In this document: one piece after another, positions 11,150 through 22,746 of the stretch | Layout: every line of letters begins with the position of its first letter | Numbering within the stretch: the stretch's first letter is position 1 | The notes under the pieces: model-generated | Seen by the model: the letters and a program-made list of their open reading frames with translations, nothing else | Database searches by the model: none | What the model was told of the DNA's origin: nothing | DNA from: Epiperipatus broadwayi | Taxonomy: Eukaryota; Onychophora; Udeonychophora; Euonychophora; Peripatidae | Length of the DNA: 64,000 nt | Direction: 5' to 3' | Assembly (NCBI GenBank): GCA_028023455.1 | Contig: JAQFVV010000560.1 | Coordinates: 106,001 to 170,000 of the forward strand | Translations under genes and position numbers: made by a program

Positions 11150-13121
11150 ATTTTCTTTCGCTATAAGGTTGCAAAAGAAAAAGATATTTTTATATATGTA
11201 ATTTTTGGGTATACATTTTAAACATATATGTTAACATTACCGAATGCGTGAATGTGTAACTGTTTATCCAAACACATCAAAGAATAGGTTATATATGATT
11301 AGTTTAAAATGGTAAATTAAAAAGTAGGGCATTACATTTGAATGGAAATGAAATAACACATACAAGTTTCACCTGAAATTTATTTTATGATATGATAAGT
11401 AAGAAAAGTCTTAAATAAGCATTTATAGAATATGTATTTTTTTTAATATTGAGTTAAAACAGCTTATTTTGAGATATCAAGAAAAGTGACAAACCTATAT
11501 ATTAAGTTTATTTGCTTATACTTATATCAATTTTATATTAATAAACCATTTATTTAATTGTCGATTTGACTTTAAAGAAGGAAAGAAAGAGTAGTAGTGT
11601 TAATAAAATATAATTATATATCTTAATTGATTTCCGAGTTATTATTAAGAATATTGTGTTTTTGTTTTTTTTTGTCTTAATTCTATCATTTTAATTCATT
11701 ATCATTGCTCGCAGTTATTAAGTATTACCATTCATATATATTGAGCAATTACTTGCAAATATTAAGCGTCCGCAAAATAATAGGTAAACTAGAATGTTGA
11801 TATTTAGGTATTTAAGGATTATGCTTGAGAATAAATTAAATTTTGATAATTATAGTTCAACATAGAAAGCTAAAATTGTGTTGTGTCCATGAATTTAGAT
11901 CATCCTCATCAAAGATGGATATCATGTTATTAGTTAAAAGTGTTTCAAATAATACTATATAAAAGTTATGATCGCCATCAATCATCATTAATAAATTATG
12001 ATCATTAAACTTAATGTTTAGCGTAATGAGTATATTTTAGTAAATAGGGGTTTATATAAAATTGAAGATTATGCAAAGAGATTCATGATGATCAATCATC
12101 ATCATTAGTATTATTAAATCCCAGTATGAAATATGATAATTTTAATAGATGCCTATAAGTTTATAAAGATGAATTTATTGTTGTGAATCTATTGATAAGC
12201 CATGGCTGGTATCATCATCACTATTATAATCATTATTATGACATTACTATTATAATCATTATTATGATATTATTATCATCATCATCATCATTATTGTTTA
12301 TCGTGATAAATAATCTAGTTATATGGCCATCAATATCAATAATGGTCTTCACATGCTTGTTTAGAAGCCATTAATAGGATTATACATGTCTGTTCATCAA
12401 TATACGCTAATGAGCTAGCAATGTCTATAAGAATCTTTGATCTATAGTATAAACTTTGGTAATATTGGGATCCTGTAATTTTATCAATATAGATAAAATG
12501 TAGGAATGTCATTTTGTTCAATAGTCATCCAAGTCATGTGTAATAAATATGTACTGAATGAGTTTGAACTCAAGTACACTATAAATAGATACTTATCTAG
12601 ATTGAAAACAATCTAGTGGCGCTCATGGGAAAACACATGTACTTAGCTAAACTGAATAAAGAGTGAGATCATCCCTTTCCAACTTCATAATATTAGTTTT
12701 ATAAAATATATTTTTTATAAGTTGTCATGAATAGCACCAGTGTGTGCATATGACCATGAATGGTCTCATATATTTGGAAAGAAGGATAGAAGGATTCTTT
12801 GTTAGAAGAATCTAGTATTGGAGATAAGCATAAAGTACTCCAGGAATCTCACAGTGGGTACTTTTATTCAGTTGCTATGTTTAATATTATTTTTATTAGA
12901 TGACAATGTCCAGTATGTTTTACTGTTTAAATGACTGCCCCAATATATAAATAAATACCAAGAATCTTTAATGCTGATAATTTCTTTGTCTATGCTATGA
13001 TGAATTGAAATAGCTACAAATTATAATTACAAATACATATCTTTTATATTAATTTAATAATTACAAATACATATTTATTTAAATTGTTACAAATGGCAAT
13101 TGATTTATTTAAATTGTTACA
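11150..13121 (+). mobile_element. Large dispersed repeat ending in GTTACA, copy 1 (TGTAAC-D type)
   Basis: About 2 kb matches, as reverse complement, the segment 39627-42100. Matching landmarks include ATTTTAAACATATATGTTAAC (11211) with 42000-42045, GATCATCCTCATCAAAGATGG (11900) with 41325-41345, and CTGAATAAA...GTGAGATCAT (12650) with 40400-40440. The right end is GTTACA followed by (TA)n; the left end is unclear. No ORF. The TG...CA ends and TA-tract insertion fit a solo LTR, but a DNA element is not excluded. GATGATGAT-rich stretches inside account for the short open frames. Confidence 0.65.
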
Positions 13122-13137
13122 ATATATATATATATAT

Positions 13138-13944
13138 GACAATAGATGGCATTCTACCAAAAACACCGTCAAGCGTAAGTTTGTCTACATAAACGTCAGA
13201 GCAAGCATTGACTATCTCTAACTTTAGTTCCACCTTCAGATCATGATTTCAAGCTATTTGCTATCATCACTGAAGGACAGGAATAAGAACTAGATCTAAA
13301 CACAAACTCTGAGCGTTTATGAAACAGTTTCTATTCAGATTGCAAGCGTGAATTTTTTAGACACATAATGTCTTCAAACTCAGCATAGCAAGCCAGATAG
13401 CTATATGGGTCTGATATCAGTTCAGCATCACCACATAGTAGAAGCCTCTGCAATATATTCATTGCAAGAAAGACCTCAAAGATACATTTATGAAAAACAA
13501 AAAAAAAACAAGATAAAACTTGCTAACACTTGTATTTATGACAATAGATGGTGTTCTACCAAAATTACTGTCAAGCATAAGTTTGTTTACATAAACGTCA
13601 GAGCAAGCATTCACTATCTCTAACTTTGGTTCCACCTTCAGATCATGATTTCAAGCTATTTGCTATCATCAGTGAAGGACAGGATTAAGAAACTAGATCT
13701 AAAACACAAACTCTGAGCGTTTAAGAAACAGTTTCTATTCAGCTTGCAAGCTTGAATCTTTTAGACATGTAATGTCTTCAAACTCAGCATAGCAAGCCAG
13801 TTATCTACATGGGTCTGATATCAGTTCACCATCACCACATAGTACAAGCCTCTGCAATATATATCATTGCAAGAAAGACCTCAAAGGTACATTTATGAAA
13901 ACAAAAAAAAACATAAGTTAAAACTTGCTAACGCTTGTATTTAT
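13138..13944 (+). repeat. ~403-bp unit repeated twice in tandem
   Basis: Unit 1 is 13138-13539 and unit 2 is 13540-13944. Both begin GACAATAGATGG and end ...CTTGTATTTAT. They are nearly identical, with scattered substitutions, for example TTTTTTAGACACATAATG versus TCTTTTAGACATGTAATG. An inverted copy follows. The frames inside are not protein-like. Class unknown. Confidence 0.85.
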
Positions 13945-13956
13945 GACAATGATTTA

Positions 13957-14312
13957 TTTTGCAGAGGCTTCTACTATGTGTTGATGCTGAACTAATATTA
14001 GACCCATGTAGCTATCTGGCTTGCTATGCTGAGTTTGAAGACATTACATGTCTAAAAGATTCACAATTGCAAGCTGAATAGAAACTGTTTCATAAACGCT
14101 CAGAGTTTATGTTTAGATCTAGTTCTTATTCCTGTCCTTCACTGATGATAGCAAATAGCTTGAAATCATGATCTTAAGGTGGAAATAAAGTTAGAGATAG
14201 TGAATGCTTGCTCTGATGTTTATGTAAACAAACTTACACTTGACAGTGTTTTTGGTAGAACGCCATCTATTGTTATAAATACAAACATTAGCAAGTTTTA
14301 ACTTTGTGTTTT
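13957..14312 (-). repeat. Inverted, truncated copy of the ~403-bp unit
   Basis: Starts TTTGCAGAGGCTTCTACTATG, the complement of the end part of the tandem unit, and runs to CCATCTATTGTTATAAATAC, the complement of its start. About 45 bases at the unit's distal end are missing. It abuts a long (TA)n at 14329-14386. Confidence 0.85.
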
Positions 14313-14320
14313 TTTTTGTT

Positions 14321-14328
<8 letters not shown>

Positions 14329-14351
<23 letters not shown>

Positions 14352-14355
14352 AATC

Positions 14356-14386
<31 letters not shown>
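14329..14386. repeat. (TA)n microsatellite
   Basis: Two TA runs separated by AAATCTAAA. The tract separates the inverted 403-bp unit from the 5' end of RTE copy 1. Confidence 0.9.
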
Positions 14387-14389
<3 letters not shown>

Positions 14390-16376
14390 TGCTGAAAGTA
14401 GTTTGCTATTAACTGAAAGGAGACCATTTGATTTCTCTTGGAGATGTTATAGGAACCGAGAAGAGCAGATTCCACTCAAAGGTTCTTGTCATTGCAACTC
14501 TTATTACTCTGTGATTATTTATATAGTATTCAAACATGGATGGGCTACTCACCAAAACACATTAGCCAGGGTGGTGAGTTTATTGGATTTTTATCTCCGA
14601 GTATAATAATATTTTTTTCTAATAAATACAAATATGACAGACAATAATAAATCATGGACCTTATTCCCAGTAGGCTGTAAAGTCATCAGCCAAGGCAGCA
14701 AGTGGTGGTTGAAGGTGGAGGGTGCTAAGTATCTCCTGATTGCAGATTGAGGCTGCCAATTGATAACATTTTTTAGGTACTTACAATTGCAGATCACTTT
14801 CAAGTGAAGGGAGATTGCAATAGTTAGAAGAAGAACTGTCTTATATTAAATGGGACATTATTGGACTTTGTCAAGTTAGAAGATAAGGTGAAGAAACAAT
14901 TGATTTAAAAAGTGGACATATACTGTACTATAAAGATACAAATATTGGAAATACAAGTGGAGTAGGATTCATTATAAAAAAATGGAAGAATTACATTGTG
15001 GAGATTGATGTTGTATGGGACAGAGTGGCAAGATTAGTTTTACAACTTAATAGCTGACACCAAATGCCGATGATTCAGATTATGTCCCAACAAGTTCTCA
15101 TAGTGATGAAGTTGTAGAAGATATTTATATGGATGTACAAATGGCTTTTGATCAGAGTAAACAACACTTTAAAATTGTTATGGAAGACTTTAATTCTAGA
15201 ATTAGTAAATAAATGAAAGATGAAAAGGTTGTAGGTAATTTTGGATATGGTAATAGAAATGAGAGAGGACATAGACTTGTGGAGTTTTCAGAAATAGAAA
15301 AAAATTATATTATTAATTCATTTTTTGAGAAAATGTTTAAAGAAAATGGACATGGAAGCATCCAAATGAAGGTTCAGCCGAATTGGATTATATTTTGACT
15401 AACACAAAATACATATTTCAAGATTGTAATGTTCTTAATAAATTTAACACAGGAAGTGATCACTGATTAGTAAGATGTAAGATACTTGTTAATGCAAAAC
15501 TAGAGAAACAAAAATTATTAAGAAAATCAACATTTACAGTTGATATTCATAATCGTCAGAAACATTCTAATGAATTTAAATCAAAACTTACAAATCGGTT
15601 TCAAGCATTAGTAGATTTTGAACATGATGGAGATTTGAATGACATTAATAGGGAAATAACTGATACACTTTTAAAAACTGCAACAATGATAGCTGATAAA
15701 AAAAAAAAACAGCAATTGACCAATAAAATTTTAACTGAGACTAGAGAATTTATGAAGAAAAGGAATATGAGGATGTACAACAATGATGCATTAAAAAAGA
15801 TTATATATCTCGAATTTTGTAAAATGGTGTGGAAAAGAGTTGAAAATGATAAAAGAAAGTATAATTTTCAACTAGCAAGGAAGGCTGTAGAAACAAATAG
15901 AAGTCTAAAGAGTGTAAAACAACATTTTGGTAATGGTAAAAAATTTACATCTGCGATAAGAAAAAAATATGGCATTATTTCTAAAAAGAGAGATGATATC
16001 GTGAAATGTGTAGAAGACTTCTATAAAGAATTTTATAGTAGTAAGGAAAAAGTGCCTCCTATACCAATTATATCTTCCGAATTGCCCAGAATTTTGAATG
16101 AGGAAGTGAGACATGCAATTAAATTTATGAAGAAATGGAAGGCTCCAGTTAATGATGAAATTATAATTGATATATTAAAAGCAGCAGGGTGAAAAAATAG
16201 AAAAAAAAAATAGCAAAGTTATATACCAAATGTCTAAACGATAAAGATGTACCAGATGATTGGAAGAATGCAGTATTAATGTTAATATCTTAAAAAGGTG
16301 TTAACGAAGATATTAGAAATTACAGACCTATCAGTCTTTTTATCAGTTGTATACAATTTTTTTACTAAGATAATTA
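14387..16376 (+). pseudogene. RTE-type LINE, copy 1: endonuclease and start of RT
   Basis: The 5' UTR-like part (14387-14850) resembles 50045-50500. An apurinic-type endonuclease follows in broken frames: VEIDVVWD, then NRNERGHRLVEF at 15250-15290, the RTE/BovB signature around the GNRN motif, then GSDH before a stop at 15460. An intact 185-codon stretch (15635-16192) covers the linker and ends with the RT entry motif (EVRHAIKFMKKWKAPVNDE), where the usual GKAPG is changed to WKAPV. The next motif, NYRPISL, is frameshifted at 16315. Homology to copy 3 stops near 16376, in the RT finger region, where the sequence becomes PLE-D. Non-functional. Confidence 0.85.
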
Positions 16377-16830
16377 AATACATAAACACTTTGGAATGTA
16401 TTAAGTCATATAATGAAGGGATAATAAAAGAGGGTGTATACATAAATGAAATAAAACCAGAATTAAATAGGATGTTAATAGAAAAAGATACTAGAAAATA
16501 ATAGGTTTTTAATTAAAAGTTTTTTATTTAATATATATAGATTTTTAAAAAAGAATTAGTTGTGTTTAAGTTGTGATTGTAATAGGAAAGGGGAGTGAGA
16601 TAAGGTAAAAAAAAAAAAAAGAAAATTTTGGTTATGGATATATTTTGTAATTTGTAATATTTTTTTTTTTTTTTTTTGGAATATGCGATATTTATTGTAT
16701 ATATATTTTATTTTAGTGTGCCTTGAAAAAGACTATAAAAAATAGTCGAAACGTTGGATTTCTTTTACATGATTATAGTCATAAAAAATCAAGTTTTAAA
16801 AAGAAGGAGTTAGTTTGTTTTATTTCTATA
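16377..16830 (+). pseudogene. PLE-D tail fused to RTE copy 1
   Basis: From about 16385 the same frame (stop at 16501) reads LECIKSYNEGIIKEGVYI and PELNRMLIEKD. This matches the very C-terminus of the GIY-YIG protein at 33846-34457 (LECVTNFKERIKKEEVYI and PVLNRMLINRD). The 3' UTR follows, with the stem-loop at 16719-16757, and ends ...CAAGTTTTAAAAAGAA as PLE-D does at 35510. The RTE-to-PLE junction is clean at this resolution, with no spacer. Confidence 0.8.
16719..16757 (+). other. Stem-loop plus CGAAAC motif in PLE-D 3' UTR
   Basis: GACTAT pairs with ATAGTC across AAAAA and is followed directly by GAAACGTTGG, with CCTTGA just before the stem. It resembles the stem II/GAAAC part of hammerhead ribozymes described in PLEs, but the CTGATGA core is not intact. 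Confidence 0.5.
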
Positions 16831-16892
16831 TTAGATATATATGAACTATTTTGAAAAGAAGAACTGTGTGCTGGATATATTAAATTATTTGA

Positions 16893-18730
16893 TGTAATCA
16901 ATATGTGTACATTGTATTTGCATTATTATTACATTTATGACAATAAATATATAACTTGAAAAGTTAGTATTTTTCATTCTTTAAAATAAAAAAAAAGACA
17001 TTGACAAAAGGTGATTGACAAGGTTATAAATGACCTTTGGGTTCACAGTTTATCGAATTAAAGGAAATGAAGTTAACTTTGTGTTTTAATATCGAATTGT
17101 TATTGCAACAATGTAAATGCGTATGCTTCAGCAAGCTGATGGAGTAAGATATAATATATTATTTCTATTATTTTTGTTACAAGACTAAGGATTCTATTTT
17201 TTCCAGCTACATCCTCTTAAAAATTTATACTATGTTCAATTTAAAAGAACACTATAAGATAGCATCTATATTTTGAACAATTTAATACTCATTAGAATAA
17301 ATTTCTAATATTTGTTCGAAGAAAGTAATCTGAATATATTTTCGTGTTCTATAAGAAATTGTTTGAATTACGAGTTCTGAAATCTAACTGCATTTTTAAA
17401 AAAGGCGATGTTTATAAAAACTCCACTTAAATTTAATGTACTTTAAATTATAAAGAAAATGCAAAGTGTCTAAAACACCAATTTATCATGGGATAGATAA
17501 AATGCACTTTCCTAATAAAATATATATGTGTGAATAACATCTTTTGCTGAATGCCTTAAAATTATAAAAAATAGATCTTCAAAATAGAATTATATTTTTT
17601 AATAAAGGACTGTGTATTAAGAACATGAAATTTATGTATAAAGAGGAAACTAAATGTCAACGTAGGATATCCTAATATCGTCTTAGAACGATTTTCATTC
17701 GCGAGGAACATTTGAGATTATTGTATTAACTTTTATAAATACCATTTTAGGTTTTTGAAAATTATAATTGGGAAAAGTTAATTTCCTTTATTATCATATT
17801 CATTTTATTATAAAAATGAATAATAAGAGAGAATTAATAATTTAAAATATTTTTATTTATATTTATGATTAATAAAGATTTAAATATCGGTTAAGAAATG
17901 TTAATATGGGAAAGGGATAATGTGAACTTGAGATAAGAGACTAAATTATTTTTAAATTCACATATTACTATTTTCTATGACATGACACTACATTGTTTAT
18001 ACTAATCCAAATAGTCTAACAAAAGTAATGTATAAGTGAATAAATGATTAACACTGTTGTGAAGTATATATTTTTATATTAATAAATATAAGTTACGGAC
18101 AATCATTTTAAAGAATGAAGGCATTATATAAAAATGATTGGTTTATTATTTATATAATCTAATTATTGTAAAATAGTGTTAATATAAAAAACTTAATATT
18201 TGGATACTTATATTTTCTATACATTGTAAAATCACGTAGTGTTAAAGGTTAGAAAATATATCTACCATAAGTAAATAGAATATTTATATTTTTAATATAA
18301 GGAGGTAGATATATAAATATTTTTTTATGCATTGTAAAATTTAAATTATTTAATTGTTAAATAAATAATTGTTTTTTATATTAAATTAAATGAAGTCTTC
18401 AATTTTGTTTTATTTTATTTAAAGAGTTAGTGAGATTCATTGTTAATATTACTTTAGAATATTGATAGGAACCCCTGAAGAGAGTAAATTGTTAAACTTC
18501 CCCGAGTTCGAAATCTGAGAATAACGGTAAAGTTAATTAAGGTGAAAATTGATTTGATGTGGTTTAGATATAATAATTTTTAATAATACATTAGTTACTA
18601 GGAACAAATATAGTTTTATATCAAAATTAAATCACATCATTCATGGCATCATATATGAAGACTTTAAATCTGACTATAGTGAAATGAGACTGCCTTACCT
18701 TATCTTGTTGAGAGGACGCATACCGTTATA
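16893..18730 (+). mobile_element. Probable 5' LTR (1.85-kb direct repeat, copy 1)
   Basis: Aligns along its whole length with 26380-28226, mostly by substitution and small indels, at about nine in ten matches by eye. Both start TGTAAT and end near ATACC(G/A)TTA. The gag-like frame lies 355 bases downstream. No coding capacity. The symmetrical placement around gag and protease supports an LTR. I do not see a clear tRNA primer-binding site after it. Confidence 0.65.
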
Positions 18731-19084
18731 TATGACTCACACAACTAGAGCCTTGAATCATAGATTCCATATCATTATTATATTGAATCATAGATTTTAT
18801 ATTGTTTGTATAGCGATACAAAACATTGAGGGATAAATATTATTAATAATAATCTCATATTAAATGTATTGTAAAATAGTAGGTAATAAAATAATGGATA
18901 CTTTGAAAAGTAAATAGTTAAAATTTAAATGAATAGATCACTCGCTTAAAAATATAATTTTAAAATTAGGCATTAGAGTAAGAACACATATATATCTTGA
19001 AAAAATAAAGGCATAGCATTAATATCTATGATAAATAATATATTATCGTATAAATAAAGTTATAGTTTAGATAAAGTCAGTTTT
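18731..19084. other. Leader between LTR and gag
   Basis: No ORF. Contains a short duplication, TTGAATCATAGATT, at about 18753 and 18784. It would hold the primer-binding site and packaging region if the element reading is right. Confidence 0.4.
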
Positions 19085-20940
19085 ATGATTACGAGAAGTA
19101 AGTATAAACTATTTTCTTATAATACTGATAATAATATAGAAATGCAAACTGGGGTACTTAGTTCAAATATAGCTGATGATACTATGAATAGTACCAATGA
19201 ACAAATAGATATAGGTGTATCTGAGAGTAACTCTATATTAGATACTCATCTTCCAGAAACTATGGATATTATTGACAAACCTATAGAAAATAAAACCAAT
19301 GATAATCCATCATTAAGTCAAATGATGTTAATGATGCAACAAATGTTTGGAGAATTGAAATATGAACATAGATATCAAAATGAAAAATATGCATACTCAG
19401 ATGAAAAATCTGAAAGTAGATTTATCTGCAAACATAGATACCGAAGTGGAAAATATGCGTATTCAGATGAAAAATCTGAAAGTATATTTGTCTACAAATA
19501 TCGATACCAAGATGGAAAGTATGAATACCAAAATGGAAGGTATGAATACTAAGATGTAAAATATGAAAGTAGATACTACAAATGAATTATCAATAAAATT
19601 AGATAATATAAAAATAGATTTGAAGGATGAAGTATCACAAATACAAACAAATGTGAATAATGAAATTCAAAAAAATCAAAAGATTATTGAAGAAACAGAT
19701 CTTAAGTGTCAAAAAAGATTTTTTGAATTTGAAACAAAGCTAGAAAATAAAGTAGAAAACAAATTGTTAAAAATAAAACTGTATACAATCATCTCCAAAT
19801 TCATATGTATAAAATCTAAGAAGAGAATGAAAAGGTTTTAGATGATTAAATAAAAGATGTCCACATAGAAATTAATAACCAAGACAAGAAAATTCAGTCT
19901 ACAAAAAAAGATTTTCAGTGTTTAAATGTGAAGCAAAATTTGATTGATTCAGAGGTAAAGTTAAAGAAAGATAATATTGAAATATTATTAGAGAATCAAT
20001 CAGAGATATTTAATCAATTGGAAAATAAAAATATTACCGTAGATCAGACCATAAAAGTTTTGAAGGATGAGTTTGAGAAAGAAAGAAAAATAATGATGGA
20101 AAATTATACCCAAGCTTGTAAAAGGATTAAATTATCTAATATCAAAGGAGACACTACTTCAGATAAATTTAATCAAATATTAGAAGCTATTAATAGGATA
20201 AGGGAAGATCCAAATAAAAAGGAACATCAAGATGAAATAGTGATTGAGATGGAAAACATGCAAAGGGAACGAAATAATGAGGATAATATTAGTTATTTTA
20301 TAGGAGACTTTGCTCACCATCACAATCAACAATCATCTATAAATCTGCCAAAAGAAAATGTTAGCAATACAAATCACGTATTACAAACTAATGTTGTGAA
20401 TCAATTTGTAAAATTAAAAAATTTTCAAGGGTTTACAAATGAAGCTCCAATAGAGCATCTAAAGAGTTTAAATTTATATTTTTCAGTAAATATTAATTTG
20501 ACAGAAGGTGAAAAATTGATAGTGCCATACAGTCATTTACAAAGTGATGCTTTATCATGGTGGGAATCATTATTCCAAATACCTAAAACTTTTGAAGAAT
20601 ATCAAAAATTATTGATAACGAATTTTTGGAATAATGATCATCAAGAATCACTGTTGTATCAAATACTTCAGGAAAATATATATAAATACGCCTTGTGATA
20701 CTCTTACAATTTTTTTTAGAAGACAAGTATCAAAACTGAAAACCCTTGATATATATATATATATAATTTTAGCCAAAATCAAATTATTCGTAATGTAAAA
20801 CATAACTTACCTATGAAAATTGAGCAGTCTTCATTATTTTCTAATGCACAAAATATCGAACAAATTATAGATAGTTTAAATAATATTGACTCAAATAACC
20901 AAAATGTTAATCAAAACTATTTTAAAAGAAAGAAATAAAA
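19085..20940 (+). pseudogene. Ty3/gypsy-like gag, frameshifted
   Basis: Starts MITRSKYKLF at 19085, a plausible start because gypsy-type gag proteins often begin with a TRS-like stretch. The frame is lost near 19350 and continues one frame over (19362-19559), then at 19563-19841 and 19928-20698. The N-terminal third is a long coiled coil (MKNLKVDLSANID-type heptads) and includes a 66-bp in-frame duplication (19391-19456 and 19457-19522). The capsid-like part, from about 20400, reads FQGFTNEAPIEHL and DALSWWESL, then FEEYQKLL; the tryptophan pair and F..F spacing fit the retrotransposon Gag family. A TA run interrupts it at 20749-20766. No zinc knuckle seen. Virion-core role inferred; not functional. 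Confidence 0.75.
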
Positions 20941-21139
20941 TATTCAAGTAAATGCTATTAATTATAAAAAAAGAAAACATAAGACTTCTAATCACTCGCA
21001 AAGTAAAACAACGAAGAGTGATAGTAATGCAGAAGTCGAATTAAGTTCTGATGCACATCACGACTCAAAAATTACCTACTAGTAGATTAAATAAAGGTAA
21101 AATAGGGTATAATAAAAATATACCCAAAACAACAGCAAA

Positions 21140-21757
21140 ATTAAATTAAAGAGGTTCTTCGGAAATAGTTCCCCTCCTCAATGACCCGTATTTAAAACGA
21201 GAAACAAAAATAAAATTGTAGTTAAACAAATCACCAATACAATATGTTCAGAGGAAGATTATGAACCCAATTATGCTGTTCAAAATTGTCCAATAATTAA
21301 TATTATTTTTGAAGATTTGCAAATTAGAGCCTTATTAGATAGTGGTAACCAAATACCTGTAATATCTGAGGAGTTTTATAAAAGGTTGATGGATAAAAAT
21401 CCACACATTAAAACATTACCTCAAAAATCAGTATAGAATACCCTATCTAATAATAAAAGGGAAAAATTAATTCAAAACCAAATCTGGATCAAACTAACTA
21501 TTAATCAAACATGTATTTATCATCTATTTTTGATATTAACTGGTCTTATTCATGAAATGATATTGGGAGTAGATTTTTTACATCTGAACAAATGTTTGAT
21601 TGATTTTAAAAATAAAATAGTTAATGTAGGTGAGGAAGTTTTAAAGATGATATTATCTCCAAAGTATGATTTATTTGAAATTGGTTGTATGATTTCAAAC
21701 AGATCAGAAACACTTGTAAAATCAAAAATTGTTGAATCACATTTGATTGACGCCTGA
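21140..21757 (+). pseudogene. Retropepsin-like protease of the gypsy element
   Basis: One frame reads RALLDSGNQIPVISEEFY with the aspartic-protease DSG at 21338-21346, then a stop at about 21434. The second half, 21440-21757, includes ILGVDFL, the conserved ILG flap-end motif. Spacing between DSG and ILG fits a retroviral-type protease monomer. It lies downstream of gag as expected. No reverse transcriptase, RNase H or integrase motif follows before the second LTR. Confidence 0.75.
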
Positions 21758-22621
21758 TAATATTAATAAATTATAATTTATTCACATATTAAAGCCCTAT
21801 AGAGAAAAACTATAATAATTATCTTAAATAAACAATTAACACGAGTTTTTAATACCTAAATTATGTAATAATTATTAGGATTATAGGGAGAAAATGTAAA
21901 GAATTAAGATATGAAAGAGAAGGAAATACTATATATGATTGTGTCTAAGATGGATCATATCATTAATGTGGAAATGGATGACTGGTTACTTATAGGTTGG
22001 CAAGTTCATAAAAGAATTCCAACTAATATATTTATTGGATTTTAAAAATAATCTAGTAAGTCTGAAAAATTAAGGAGCAGGATTTGCACCTTTAAATAAG
22101 TTTATGTATGTTTATTTGTTATATGTCAGTGATAATCTAATAAGTCTCAATAAGGAGCAAGATTGACATTTTAAATTGATTTATACATAAAACACTTAGA
22201 GACTAACTAATTAAAACTTAGTTATAAAATAATCAGGTTTTCTACCCATATAATTATTTTGATATACCTTTTCAAATACTTAGTAAATTGAAAAGGATAC
22301 ATTATATAGAAATTAATAGAAAGAAGTGAATAAAAAGAAAGTAATCTATATAATGATTTTTGCATAATAAAGTATTACATTGTTTAACTGTAATAGGTAA
22401 AAATTTTAAAATAAAATAGTCATTACATTTAATCTATGATTTGATTAAAACAAATTATATGAGATGTACCATATTTAAGATATTAAAAAAGAACCCAATT
22501 GCCCATAAAACAATTTAATTATTATTAAATATAATAATTAATAACTTTTTCCTCACTAATAACTGATAAAGAATTTAAAATTTTAAGTGGAGGGGAAAAT
22601 AATATATATATATATATATAT
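21758..22621. other. Non-coding stretch where pol would be expected
   Basis: Many stops and no RT, RNase H or integrase motif in any frame. Ends in a TA run (22602-22621) beside the TGTAACC element. Confidence 0.5.
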
Positions 22622-22746
22622 TGTAACCAAAACATCTCGAGCCAACCACGTTGCACCAAAAGCTGTAACCAAAACATCTCGAGCCAGCCACGTTGCGCGC
22701 CAAAAGCTGTAACCAAAAATCCCCGGAGCCAGCCGTCCTGATGGCT
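22622..22746. repeat. ~43-bp tandem repeat at element terminus
   Basis: Three successive units starting TGTAACCAAAA. The first two are almost identical through CTCGAGCCA-CCACGTTG; the third diverges to CCCCGGAGCCAGCCG. G+C is clearly higher than in the surroundings. These could be protein-binding repeats of a transposable element. Confidence 0.8.

Noticed and set aside
12183-12374. 63-codon frame with HHYYNHYY
   Set aside because: Translation of ATCATC/ATTATT runs within the TGTAAC-D repeat.
13405-13623. 72-codon frame in the 403-bp repeat
   Set aside because: Crosses the boundary between two tandem units and is not preserved in frame in the other unit.
16200-16215. Poly-A run as a retrogene tail
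   Set aside because: Lies inside RTE coding homology, not at its end.
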